Positions 1-10,875 of a DNA stretch of 64,000 nucleotides are shown here, one piece after another. The stretch spans positions 269,674 to 333,673 of the forward strand of contig NZ_BAABJZ010000006.1 of the NCBI RefSeq assembly GCF_039543565.1. Direction: 5' to 3'. The DNA is from Ferrimonas pelagia. GTDB lineage: Bacteria; Pseudomonadota; Gammaproteobacteria; Enterobacterales; Shewanellaceae. Under the pieces are notes generated by a model. That model did no database searches. It worked only from the letters and a program-made list of their open reading frames with translations, and was not told the origin of the DNA. The translations under genes were made by a program, and so were the position numbers. How positions within the stretch are numbered: position 1 is the first letter of the stretch; each line of letters begins with the position of its first letter.

Positions 1-1
1 C

Positions 2-754
2 TGTTTAAACGTGGACCTTGATAGTGCAGGACAGACTATGGAGATTGAGCCAGATGCTCCCTACGGTGACTCTCCAGGAATTGGTACTGGTCGAAACTGG
101 GCTCATGTAAACTCTGTCGATTACGACCCAACCGATGACAGCATCGTCCTGTCAGTTCGTCACCAAGGCTCTGTGAAGATAGGCCGAGACAAAGAAGTAA
201 AATGGATTCTATCTCCACGAGCTGGCTGGAAAAACGGACTAGAAGAGAAAGTTCTGACTCCTATTAATGCGAATGGCACTCCAATTCATTGTACAGAGTC
301 AGGACTCTGTGATGGCGATGAGTTCGAGTTTAGCTATATGCAACACACTGCGTGGCTTGCCAAAGAGAAAGGGACTTTACTTGTTTTTGATAATGGTGAC
401 GCACGACATCTAGAGCAACCTCCATTTCAAAGTATGAAATACAGCCGTGCTGTTGAATATAAGATTGACATGGAAAACATGACGGTCCAACAGCTTTGGC
501 AATACGGTAAAGAGCGTGGATACGAGTGGTACTCTCCGATTACTTCCTCTGTTAACTATGAGGCGGATAAAGATACCTATTTGATATATGCAGCTTCGGC
601 CGGATTGTTTGAGCCGGAAAAAAAGTGGCCATACTACGTGATGGAAGTTGGGTACGGCACAGACGATGTTAAAGTTGAGTTGGAGATTCACCCTAGCGCG
701 GCCAGAAACATCGGTTATCAAGCAATAAACATAAATGTAGACGTTATGTTCTAA
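2..754 (+). CDS. assT: arylsulfate sulfotransferase (AssT), C-terminal part
   Basis: Periplasmic enzyme that moves sulfate between phenolic donors and acceptors. The reading frame is open to the left edge, so only about 250 C-terminal residues are present. Spacing matches the E. coli CFT073 enzyme: a His in 'NWAHVNS', an Arg 18 residues later in 'SVRHQ', and a His 80 residues after the first in 'SYMQHTAW', equivalent to His356, Arg374 and His436 (the sulfated histidine). Two cysteines six residues apart (I-H-C-T-E-S-G-L-C) correspond to the Cys418-Cys424 disulfide that DsbL is known to form. The dsbL-dsbI pair downstream agrees. Base composition is lower in GC than the housekeeping genes. The family assignment is firm; the substrate is unknown. 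Confidence 0.93.
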   Translation, partial: CLNVDLDSAGQTMEIEPDAPYGDSPGIGTGRNWAHVNSVDYDPTDDSIVLSVRHQGSVKIGRDKEVKWILSPRAGWKNGLEEKVLTPINANGTPIHCTESGLCDGDEFEFSYMQHTAWLAKEKGTLLVFDNGDARHLEQPPFQSMKYSRAVEYKIDMENMTVQQLWQYGKERGYEWYSPITSSVNYEADKDTYLIYAASAGLFEPEKKWPYYVMEVGYGTDDVKVELEIHPSAARNIGYQAININVDVMF

Positions 755-763
755 CGATCTAGT

Positions 764-786
764 CAAGGGCATTAATTATGCCCTTG
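764..786 (+). terminator. hairpin after assT
   Basis: A perfect 9-bp inverted repeat (CAAGGGCAT / ATGCCCTTG) with a 5-base loop begins 9 bp after the assT stop, followed by a weak T run. It is a likely terminator or attenuator before the porin gene. Confidence 0.6.
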
Positions 787-965
787 ATTTATCATTGTCA
801 GTGCACCAATGAAACGGCTTGCTTGGTGCATCTGCTAGATAGTTTTAGTTTCAATTGCAATCTTGAGTGGATTAATGTGTCTCACTTAACTCTATTAAAA
901 AGCTATAGCTTAAGCTGAGTTTAGCTTGGGTGTTAATATAACAAAAATTCGGACGCGCAAATATA

Positions 966-1931
966 ATGAATGAATTTAACAGGCACTATCGCACTATACC
1001 TTTATTGTTGATGCCAATATTCTCGGCCACATCCATGGCCTCAGATATTAATATGAACATAAGCGGTAAGATTGGAATCCACAGCCTACTCCAGTCAGGC
1101 AAGGACCTGCAAACAAGCACCTACTTATCGTCAATTACTGGTAACGGCAACTACAGCAGCGACTGGGGGAACGTCATTACTACATTTACGGGTGATTACT
1201 CTGACTATGCGAATGATGAAAATAAAGTGAATATTCGTGAAGCTTCAATGGTTATCAAGACAAAGAAGTTTGGTTCATTTTATAGCGGCAAAGGTCAGTC
1301 AGGCCAATATAATACAATGTATAAATACATTGATGTGCACAACTTCAACTCCTTCCATCCTGACACAAGCTCTCAGTTATTTAGACAGTCCCAATATGGT
1401 AATAATGTATTTGCATACATTAGTCCATGGCTGGAAACAGCATATGGAAAGTTCCAAACAAGGGTAAGCGTACCAACACCTTTTAATGAGTCCGGGAACA
1501 CATTTGATGTTCTAAGTGCGAGGCTACTATATAACCACAACAACTTTATCTTCCGTGTCAATCGTGTTGAGACCTCTAAAGAGGCACTGTCACAAGAGAA
1601 TAATTATGTCCGTTGGGCATCTGTTGTTGGTCATCAATGGCAGCATTTACATGCTGCCTTTTTGTTTGAATCAGGTAAGCATGACCCCAAAGGTTATGAA
1701 GATGTTTTTGGTTTGGCACTTACGGGTCTGTATGAAAACTGGAAACTTGCAATCAGCTTACAATCGGAAAGCAGGAGTGACCAAATTAAGAACAGGAAAA
1801 TTTCAATAGCAAGTGCAACTTATTATTTTGATGAACATTTTTCTTTGTTCTTAGAGGGAGCAAATTACTCAGAGGCAATTAATAACAATAGTGACAGTAA
1901 TCTTAGTCTTGGTATTGTTATGAATTTTTAA
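966..1931 (+). CDS. outer-membrane porin, Gram-negative porin family
   Basis: A 321-residue protein with an N-terminal hydrophobic signal (LLLMPIFSATSMA, cleavage near residue 25) followed by alternating amphipathic strands rich in Tyr, Asn, Ser and Gly, ending in a C-terminal Phe ('GIVMNF'), the usual signal for outer-membrane insertion. Length and strand pattern fit a general diffusion porin trimer subunit. It lies between assT and dsbL, so it may let bulky aryl sulfates or products cross the outer membrane; that is inference from position. It is clearly more AT-rich than the rest of the chromosome, which suggests transfer together with assT. The ATG at 966 has no strong ribosome site, and no downstream ATG would keep the signal peptide. 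Confidence 0.75.
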   Translation: MNEFNRHYRTIPLLLMPIFSATSMASDINMNISGKIGIHSLLQSGKDLQTSTYLSSITGNGNYSSDWGNVITTFTGDYSDYANDENKVNIREASMVIKTKKFGSFYSGKGQSGQYNTMYKYIDVHNFNSFHPDTSSQLFRQSQYGNNVFAYISPWLETAYGKFQTRVSVPTPFNESGNTFDVLSARLLYNHNNFIFRVNRVETSKEALSQENNYVRWASVVGHQWQHLHAAFLFESGKHDPKGYEDVFGLALTGLYENWKLAISLQSESRSDQIKNRKISIASATYYFDEHFSLFLEGANYSEAINNNSDSNLSLGIVMNF

Positions 1932-2213
1932 TGCTTTTTATAAGTATATTGTCGCCTCTAATTTTGATTGTCAACCGAAGGAAGTAGGGCCGTACGGTTC
2001 GTCGGAGTGAGAAGATGAATGATTATTCGCTGAAAGTGTAACTTTGTCGTTGGTGCGACTATTATTTGTCGTTGCATTAGGATAAGTGGCTAATAATGAA
2101 CAAGGCACCCAATTGAGAAATGACTGGCATTCAGCCTGGGCTTTGCATTGCCCGCAGAGTCTTACAACTCCAGCTAAAGATTGGCTAGTTATTATAGAAA
2201 CCGAGATATCAAC

Positions 2214-2834
2214 ATGAAAAAAACACTAACTGCACTGTTTACTTTGGTCGTGGCCTTTTCTGCCCATGCCTCCGATTTTAGAGAAGGTGAGCACTACCAA
2301 GTATTGAAGCCTGAGCTGCAGTTCGATGCGCCAAAAGAAGTCAGCAAGATTTACTCTGTAAACTGCCCATTCTGCTACAAATACGAAACCGCCGTTGTGC
2401 CTAATATGGTGAAGAACCTGCCAGAAGGCGCGGGCTACGACGGTTACCATATCACCACCAAAACCCCACTGGGTTTGGAGAAGTCTCAAGTTCTGGCTGT
2501 GGCTCAAGTGATGGGTAATGACAAAGGCTACAAAGCCGCCAAAATGGATTACTACAAGCACTTCCACGACGATAAAGCGCGTTTTGCTGACGGTGCAGAA
2601 GCGATCGCATTTGGTCTGAAATCTGCTGGTATCAGCAAAGCCGACTTCGATGCGCAAGTGAACACCCCAGAAGTTGGGCAACTGCTGACCAAATGGGACC
2701 AAGGCGTTGAGATCGCGAAGATCCAAGGTATCCCTGCTCTGGTAGTAAACGGCAAGTACCTGATCACCACTGCAAAAATCCGCTCTATGACCATGCTTGA
2801 TGAGATGGTTGCCGAGCTGATGGCCGCTGAATAA
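2214..2834 (+). CDS. dsbL: thiol:disulfide interchange protein DsbL
   Basis: A periplasmic DsbA-type oxidase dedicated to AssT. The 206 residues begin with a signal peptide (MKKTLTALFTLVVAFSAHA), carry the thioredoxin-fold active site C-P-F-C ('VNCPFCYKY', about residues 46-49), and keep the cis-proline loop ('GIPALVVNG'). The start is the ATG at 2214, because the in-frame TTG at 2181 would put an extra 11 polar residues before the signal. The dsbI stop-start gap is only 11 bp, so the two form an operon. Together with assT they make the known AssT-DsbL-DsbI system, here with a porin gene between assT and dsbL. Confidence 0.92.
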   Translation: MKKTLTALFTLVVAFSAHASDFREGEHYQVLKPELQFDAPKEVSKIYSVNCPFCYKYETAVVPNMVKNLPEGAGYDGYHITTKTPLGLEKSQVLAVAQVMGNDKGYKAAKMDYYKHFHDDKARFADGAEAIAFGLKSAGISKADFDAQVNTPEVGQLLTKWDQGVEIAKIQGIPALVVNGKYLITTAKIRSMTMLDEMVAELMAAE

Positions 2835-2845
2835 GGAATTCACTG

Positions 2846-3466
2846 ATGGAACTTATTAAGTCCCTGTGGAGCACGTTCAAGGCTGAGCCTGTTCCAACAC
2901 TGCATCGCTGGGCCGACATGCGCCAGGTATGGCTGGTCATGGCCGGTGCATCTGGCTTTATGATGCTGTGCTCTACCATCTACTTCCAAGGTTGGTTGGC
3001 GATGGATCCGTGCGAGAAGTGCGTCTACATCCGTTTGAGCCAAATCTGCATCATCATCGCTGGTCTGTTCTTGGCTATCTCGCCTAAGAATCTGGCGGTG
3101 AAGTTGCTGGGTCTGGCATTGGCCTGGTGGGCGATCTTCTATGGTCTGAACCACTCGCTGGACTACATTGCCAGCCACCACACCATGGACGCGCTGGATT
3201 CCGGTATGGACTTCTTCGCAGCCGGTGGCGGTGCTAACGCTTGTGCCACTGAGCCTGCTTACCCGTTTGCTCTGGCTCTGCACGAGTGGTGGCCTGGCAT
3301 GTTCGCTATCACCGGTGTGTGTGGCGAAGATGACTGGAGCTTCTTGGGCGGCACTATGGGTCACTGGCTGGTCTTCACCTACAGCATCAAGATCGCTGTA
3401 CTGGGTACCGTGACTGCCGGTTGGGCTTCGGGTGCGGCTAAGCTGCGCTCTGCTGCTAAGGCATAA
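2846..3466 (+). CDS. dsbI: disulfide bond protein DsbI (DsbB-like quinone reductase)
   Basis: An inner-membrane partner that reoxidises DsbL and passes electrons to quinone. The 206-residue protein has four hydrophobic segments. The first periplasmic loop carries the C-x-x-C pair ('CEKCVYIR'). A second cysteine pair lies in the longer loop, one in 'NACATEP' and one about 27 residues on in 'GVCGEDD', as in the DsbB/DsbI family. A ribosome site (AAGGAAT) precedes the ATG. The length is close to E. coli DsbI. The gene ends the operon before the terminator at 3564. Confidence 0.92.
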   Translation: MELIKSLWSTFKAEPVPTLHRWADMRQVWLVMAGASGFMMLCSTIYFQGWLAMDPCEKCVYIRLSQICIIIAGLFLAISPKNLAVKLLGLALAWWAIFYGLNHSLDYIASHHTMDALDSGMDFFAAGGGANACATEPAYPFALALHEWWPGMFAITGVCGEDDWSFLGGTMGHWLVFTYSIKIAVLGTVTAGWASGAAKLRSAAKA

Positions 3467-3563
3467 GGAAATAACTTATTTCAATTCAATGAATTAAAGT
3501 GCTCCCACTGGGCGTAATGCCGATCATTTAAGGATCGTTTGACCGATCTTTTGATGATGTCAG

Positions 3564-3597
3564 AATCCGAGTTCTCATTTAGGAACTCGGATTTTTT
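3564..3597 (+). terminator. rho-independent terminator of dsbLI
   Basis: An 11-bp perfect stem (AATCCGAGTTC / GAACTCGGATT) with an 8-base loop runs into a T tract. It closes the dsbL-dsbI operon. Confidence 0.92.
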
Positions 3598-3753
3598 ATG
3601 CTTCTCAGTCAGGCTCTCGATACCCTCCATAGCTTCTCCCCCGACAACCTTTCCAACCTTTCCAACCTGTCCGAGTTGCTCGATCCGAAGTTGATCGAAG
3701 AGTGTCTGCAGGATACCGGGACGGTTACGCTCAGAAAGTGCGTATACCGGTGA
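3598..3753 (+). pseudogene. IS4-family transposase, N-terminal remnant
   Basis: The frame starts at the ATG directly after the dsbI terminator T tract and reads 51 codons to a stop. Its residues (MLLSQALDTLHSF, then LIEECLQDTGTVTLRK) look like the N-terminus of IS4-type transposases (helical start, 'LIEE.L..TGT.(S/T)(I/L)R(R/K)'). After 'LRK' similarity stops and a stop codon follows, so only a fragment remains. The following bases contain repeated CCGATCA motifs that may be the end of another insertion sequence. The family call comes from recall of the motif, without a search. Confidence 0.55.
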
Positions 3754-4092
3754 ATCCGATCAGTGATTCCGGAGTTATCCGATCACCTCAATGGCGTTCC
3801 TAAGCACACTGAATCGACCCGCCTTTCTTAGACGCTCTTTTGATTAGAATGGACTGCCCCCAGTCGTATAGACACCTCCGGTCAAGCCTGAACAGGTCAG
3901 TAACTTGCTTGACTAATGTTGTAAATTTTCATCACACAAAGTTTGAGGCAACAACGCTATGCAGGCTTTTGATTTAGTTTTATGCAAACTTATGGTTCAA
4001 AAGTGCGGGTAAGTATTTGATGCTTGGTTGTCGTCTATGCAGACTTATGGTTTAAGCGACAAAGTACTTAATTTTCCTGTAAAAAGTAGATT
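3754..4092 (+). other. gene-free debris between transposase and integrase remnants
   Basis: There is no coding frame of note. The first 40 bases carry CCGATCA twice around TTCCGGAG, reminiscent of IS termini. The second half is AT-rich and contains the direct repeat at 3981-4055. I read it as decayed mobile-element DNA. Confidence 0.4.
3981..4055 (+). repeat. 20-bp direct repeat upstream of integrase remnant
   Basis: TATGCAAACTTATGGTTCAA (3981-4000) recurs as TATGCAGACTTATGGTTTAA (4036-4055), 18 of 20 bases identical and 55 bp apart. A weaker third copy (TATGCAGGCTTTT) starts at 3959. The spacing and position just before an integrase gene resemble arm-type binding sites, but this is inference. 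Confidence 0.5.
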
Positions 4093-4536
4093 TTGACCAC
4101 CAAATGGTACAATTGGTGGTACAAAATGCGTGTATCTGCACGGTCACAATCCCCCCTAAAACCACCCAAAGCCCCATACCTGTTTCAGTCCCGTCATGGC
4201 GTCTGGTATGCACGTGTAGCCGTACCTAAAGACCTAAGATTATCGGTTGGTAAGACAGAACTTCGTAAGTCTTTAAAGACTCGATGCCACAGTGAAGCGA
4301 GTCAATGCTCATGGAATTGGTACGAGAGACTGGATGAGTCTGTGCTGATCCGGTGCGACAACTCACTGTCCACCTGCGCCGACAGCGGATGCAAAAGACC
4401 AATCCAAGCCCCACTCATACCACACAGGCTCCACCAACAGCGCCAAAGCTATCTGAAGTCATGGGATCCTTCACTTAGGGGTTTTGTCATAAGGTACCCG
4501 TCAATTAGGCAGCAGCGGATAGGAAAACCGTTGTGA
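4093..4536 (+). pseudogene. tyrosine recombinase (phage-type integrase), N-terminal remnant
   Basis: The frame opens at a TTG (an internal ATG lies at 4126). About 60 residues, including 'YLFQSRHGVWYARVAVPKDL' and 'KTELRKSLKT', match the N-terminal DNA-binding region of integrases (DUF6538-type). After about position 4330 the translation loses family character and it stops at 4536 after 147 residues. Full integrases exceed 350 residues, and the catalytic R..H-x-x-R..Y domain is absent. The gene is therefore a truncated relic of an integrated element, next to the transposase remnant. Confidence 0.6.
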
Positions 4537-4658
4537 AGTGGCTTGGCTACCGGCGTGGTCAGTCAGGCTGGCATGCAACTCTTACTTAGGGATCGGTTTT
4601 TACGCGTCAGCGCTGTGGGTTGAGCAGGTGCAAGCGGAGCGACGTTAATTGCTTGAAA

Positions 4659-4682
4659 CCCCGGAGCGGGGGCTTTTTTTTT
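4659..4682 (+). terminator. orphan rho-independent terminator
   Basis: CCCCG-GAG-CGGGG followed by a run of eight T. It stands just before the helicase gene and points rightwards, with no intact gene upstream. It probably once closed a gene lost in the decayed element and now insulates the helicase. Confidence 0.75.
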
Positions 4683-4745
4683 AAAGGACTCGCGCGGTAC
4701 ACTGGTCGGCTTATTTTCCCGGTTGATGTGAGAAAGTCGGTGGCT

Positions 4746-7946
<3,201 letters not shown>

Positions 7947-8289
7947 GCGCGTTGGGGCGTTGATGTTCATTGTAGGCAGTTTGGCAGTTTGGCAGTTTGG
8001 CAGTTTGGCAGTTTGGCAGTTTCGCGCTTTGGAAGAGATGACGCCTTGCGTCACAGATGGTTGTTGGTGTTTTTGGATTTCCCTGTCGGGCGGAGTACGT
8101 GGCAGGGGACTCTGGCGGGTTTCGGTGCTCACAGAGCTGTTAGTGCCTGTTGCTGCAGTTGATCCGAGCTCAGTAAAAACATGATGTTACGCAGAATATT
8201 GCCAATGCCTTTGTGATCTACGCCACGGCCTAGGGCCGATCCCCTTGGGTAGACTGGGCGCTAAATCCAGTGCGCACAAGGAGTTGGCT
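7947..8289 (+). other. non-coding gap with octamer repeat, before hypF
   Basis: 343 bp without a convincing gene. It holds the GGCAGTTT octamer array and then the leader of hypF with an AAGGAG ribosome site at 8278. No clear terminator or promoter was seen. Confidence 0.5.
7975..8022. repeat. tandem octamer (GGCAGTTT)x6
   Basis: Six perfect head-to-tail copies of GGCAGTTT lie 28 bp after the helicase stop. The unit is not a multiple of three and the array is outside coding sequence. Copy number is likely to vary by slippage. Confidence 0.95.
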
Positions 8290-10593
8290 ATGGGAGCAGC
8301 GGTATCGTTGCGAGTCAGGGGGCAGGTACAAGGGGTAGGGTTCCGCCCCTTTGTTTGGCAAGTCGCGTATCAACTCGGGCTGTCCGGTGAGGTGCTTAAC
8401 GATGCCGAAGGTGTGCTGATCCGCCTGGCGCCGGTCGATCGGCTGGATGCCTTTATGGCTCAGTTTTGGGCGCGGTTGCCGCCGCTGGCCCGGGTGGATG
8501 AGGTTGAGTCGACGTCGGAGCGGTGCGATCAGCCCTTACCGTTTCCTTTTACCATCACTCAGTCTCAAGCCGGACGGGCCAACACCTCGGTGGCACCGGA
8601 TGCGCGGATCTGTGACGCTTGCGCGTCTGAGCTGCGCGCGCCCGCCGATAGGCGCTTTGGCTATCCGTTTATCAACTGCACCCACTGCGGTCCCCGCTTC
8701 ACCATCATTGAGTCGGTGCCGTACGATCGGCCCGCGACCTCGATGAAGGCCTTTCCTTTATGCCCTCAATGTCAGCAGGAGTATGACGATCCGGCGGATC
8801 GACGGTTTCATGCTCAGCCCAATGCCTGCCTCAACTGTGGCCCGAGGATCCGCTGGTGCGGCAGTGATGGCCACGATCTGGCCATCGACGATATGGCGTT
8901 GGATGACGCCGTCTTGGCCCTCAAGCGGGGTGAGATCCTGGCCATCAAAGGCTTGGGTGGCTTTCATTTGGCCGTGGATGCCACCAATGCCACGGCGGTG
9001 CAGCGACTGCGCCAGCGTAAGCGTCGACTCAGCAAGCCGTTTGCTTTGATGGTGCCAACCCTAGCGTGTGCCCGGCGCTATGTGCAGATCTCAGCGGAGG
9101 AAACTGAGCTGTTGCAAGGGTTGGCAGCGCCGATCGTGCTACTGGACCGTCAGCATCAAGGCCGTGCATTGGCGCCGGAGGTGGCGCCGGGCCAGCCCTG
9201 CCTCGGCGTGATGTTGCCATCGAATCCGCTGCAACTGCTGTTGATGGCGGCGTTTGCCGGGCCACTGGTGATGACGTCGGGTAACGCCAGCGGCCGTCCC
9301 CCCTGCATTGATGATGCGGTCGCCTTGGCGGAGCTGGGGCCTATTGTCGACGGATTTCTGACCCATGATCGGGCCATCGTCAATCGCGCGGATGATTCCA
9401 TCGCCCGAGTGGTGGATGGTGAGGTTCAGCTACTTCGACGAGCGCGTGGTTATGTGCCGGAGCCGATCCCGTTGCCGCTGGGGCTGGAGCGGGCCGATCA
9501 GATCTTGGCGTATGGCGCCGATCTGAAAAACACCTTTGCTTACGTGAAGCAGGGCAAGGTGCTGCTGTCCCAGCATCTGGGCGATCTGGATGATCCGGAT
9601 CTGTTTCAGGCCTATCAGGACAATATTGCGCTGTTTGGCCGACTGTTTGATGTGCGCCCCACGCATCGGATCTGCGATGCCCATTCGGGCTACCACAGCC
9701 ATCGCTTGGCACGGCAGGAGGCGACGACCCTGACCGTGCCCCACCATCATGCGCACTTGGCCAGTGGTTTGGTCGACAACGGCTGGCGGCCCGAGGATGG
9801 CGACGTGCTGGCGTGGGTGCTCGATGGCACCGGCATGGGGGATGGATCGACCGAGCATGCGCTGTGGGGCGGGGAGTTGTTGCTGGGGGATTATCAGCGT
9901 TGTCAGCGCCTGACCGGTTTGCCGGCGGTGGCGCTGCCCGGCGGCGATCTCGCCGCGCGTCAGCCCTGGCGTAATCTGCTGGCCCATCTGGAACGGTTTG
10001 CCCCCCATTGGCAGACATTGACGTTGCCGGTGCTGCGTCAACTCGAGAGCAAGCCTTTGCTGATGCTGCGCCAGGCGATCGCGCGCGGCATGCAGTCCCC
10101 CCCCGCCTCCAGCAGCGGGCGACTGTTTGATGCCATTGCGGCCTTGCTGGGACTTAACTTTGAGCAGATCCACTTCGAGGGGGAAGCGGCGATGGCACTG
10201 GAGGCGCTGGCGGGGCAGATCTCGCCGCGTCATCTGCCGGCGCAGAGCGCGAAACCTGAACCTGAGTTAACGGCATTGTGGCACACCCTACTCGATGGCT
10301 TGGCAGCGGGGCGGGAGCCGGCGGATCTGGCCTATCTGTTTCACGCTCAACTGGCTTCGGAGCTGGTGGCCGTTGCGCGCTATCACGCCGAGCAACATGA
10401 TTGCCGTACCGTGCTTCTCAGTGGCGGGGTGATGCAAAACCGCTTGCTGCAAACCCTGCTGCGCTTGCAGTTGAATGAAGTTGGTTTAACCCCGCTATTT
10501 CACCGGCGGATCCCCGCGAATGATGGCGGTATCGCCGTGGGACAGGCAGCGATCGCTGCCGCCAGATTGCGACACGTTTGTTATCAGAGTTGA
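8290..10593 (+). CDS. hypF: carbamoyltransferase HypF
   Basis: Makes the thiocarbamate on HypE from carbamoyl phosphate, the source of the cyanide ligands of the [NiFe] active site. The 767 residues show the full architecture: acylphosphatase domain ('GQVQGVGFRPF', residues about 10-20), four C-x-x-C zinc ligands between about 104 and 195, a YrdC-like domain ('LAIKGLGGFHLAVDA'), and a Kae1-like C-terminal domain with 'HHHAHLASGL', 'LSGGVMQNRLL' and 'NDGGIAVGQ'. The ATG at 8290 follows AAGGAG at 8278; the longer frame from 8245 lacks a ribosome site. It precedes the hydrogenase operon in the same orientation. hypA, B, D and E are not in the window. Confidence 0.96.
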   Translation: MGAAVSLRVRGQVQGVGFRPFVWQVAYQLGLSGEVLNDAEGVLIRLAPVDRLDAFMAQFWARLPPLARVDEVESTSERCDQPLPFPFTITQSQAGRANTSVAPDARICDACASELRAPADRRFGYPFINCTHCGPRFTIIESVPYDRPATSMKAFPLCPQCQQEYDDPADRRFHAQPNACLNCGPRIRWCGSDGHDLAIDDMALDDAVLALKRGEILAIKGLGGFHLAVDATNATAVQRLRQRKRRLSKPFALMVPTLACARRYVQISAEETELLQGLAAPIVLLDRQHQGRALAPEVAPGQPCLGVMLPSNPLQLLLMAAFAGPLVMTSGNASGRPPCIDDAVALAELGPIVDGFLTHDRAIVNRADDSIARVVDGEVQLLRRARGYVPEPIPLPLGLERADQILAYGADLKNTFAYVKQGKVLLSQHLGDLDDPDLFQAYQDNIALFGRLFDVRPTHRICDAHSGYHSHRLARQEATTLTVPHHHAHLASGLVDNGWRPEDGDVLAWVLDGTGMGDGSTEHALWGGELLLGDYQRCQRLTGLPAVALPGGDLAARQPWRNLLAHLERFAPHWQTLTLPVLRQLESKPLLMLRQAIARGMQSPPASSSGRLFDAIAALLGLNFEQIHFEGEAAMALEALAGQISPRHLPAQSAKPEPELTALWHTLLDGLAAGREPADLAYLFHAQLASELVAVARYHAEQHDCRTVLLSGGVMQNRLLQTLLRLQLNEVGLTPLFHRRIPANDGGIAVGQAAIAAARLRHVCYQS

Positions 10594-10622
10594 GGTTTGT
10601 TGAATGTAAGTGTTTGGCTTGT

Positions 10623-10636
10623 TTGATGTGAATCAA
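10623..10636. promoter_or_regulatory. FNR-type box upstream of hya operon
   Basis: TTGAT-GTGA-ATCAA is a perfect match to the FNR/EtrA consensus TTGAT-N4-ATCAA. It lies 30 bp after hypF and about 140 bp before the leader ORF, suggesting anaerobic control of the hydrogenase genes. Confidence 0.75.
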
Positions 10637-10654
10637 GTTGTGTGATTGCGCAGG

Positions 10655-10668
10655 GTGATCTAGCTCAC
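10655..10668. promoter_or_regulatory. CRP-type box upstream of hya operon
   Basis: GTGA-TCTAGC-TCAC is a symmetrical match to the core of the CRP consensus (TGTGA-N6-TCACA), with centres 32 bp apart from the FNR-type box. It suggests joint control by carbon status and anaerobiosis. Confidence 0.65.
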
Positions 10669-10776
10669 GCGGCGGGGCACTTTAAACGCATTACTATCCA
10701 TTTTAAGCAGCTCCGACCTGCAGGGTTACGGCTGCGTTGATATTGCCATTGGTTCGATGGACTTGAGGATTAAGAG

Positions 10777-10875
10777 ATGAAAACAGGCTTTATCGCTTTG
10801 ATCGTGGTGCCGCCGAAAGGGAAGACGGCACACGCCATTCATTCAGTAATGCGACTGCCGGAGGCGCTCAAATGA
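10777..10875 (+). CDS. 32-residue leader ORF coupled to hyaA
   Basis: An ATG preceded by GAGGATTAAGAG opens a 32-codon frame (MKTGFIALIVVPPKGKTAHA...) whose TGA overlaps the hyaA ATG (ATGA at 10872-10875). The hyaA ribosome site (GGAGG) lies inside this frame. I do not recognise a family. The N-terminal ten residues are hydrophobic. The perfect overlap and a good ribosome site argue for translation, perhaps to couple hyaA synthesis to the leader; it could also be a fortuitous frame. Confidence 0.5.
   Translation: MKTGFIALIVVPPKGKTAHAIHSVMRLPEALK

Noticed and set aside
1932..2213. Possible small RNA or gene between the porin and dsbL
   Set aside because: Only very short frames and no terminator-like hairpin; nothing to support a feature.
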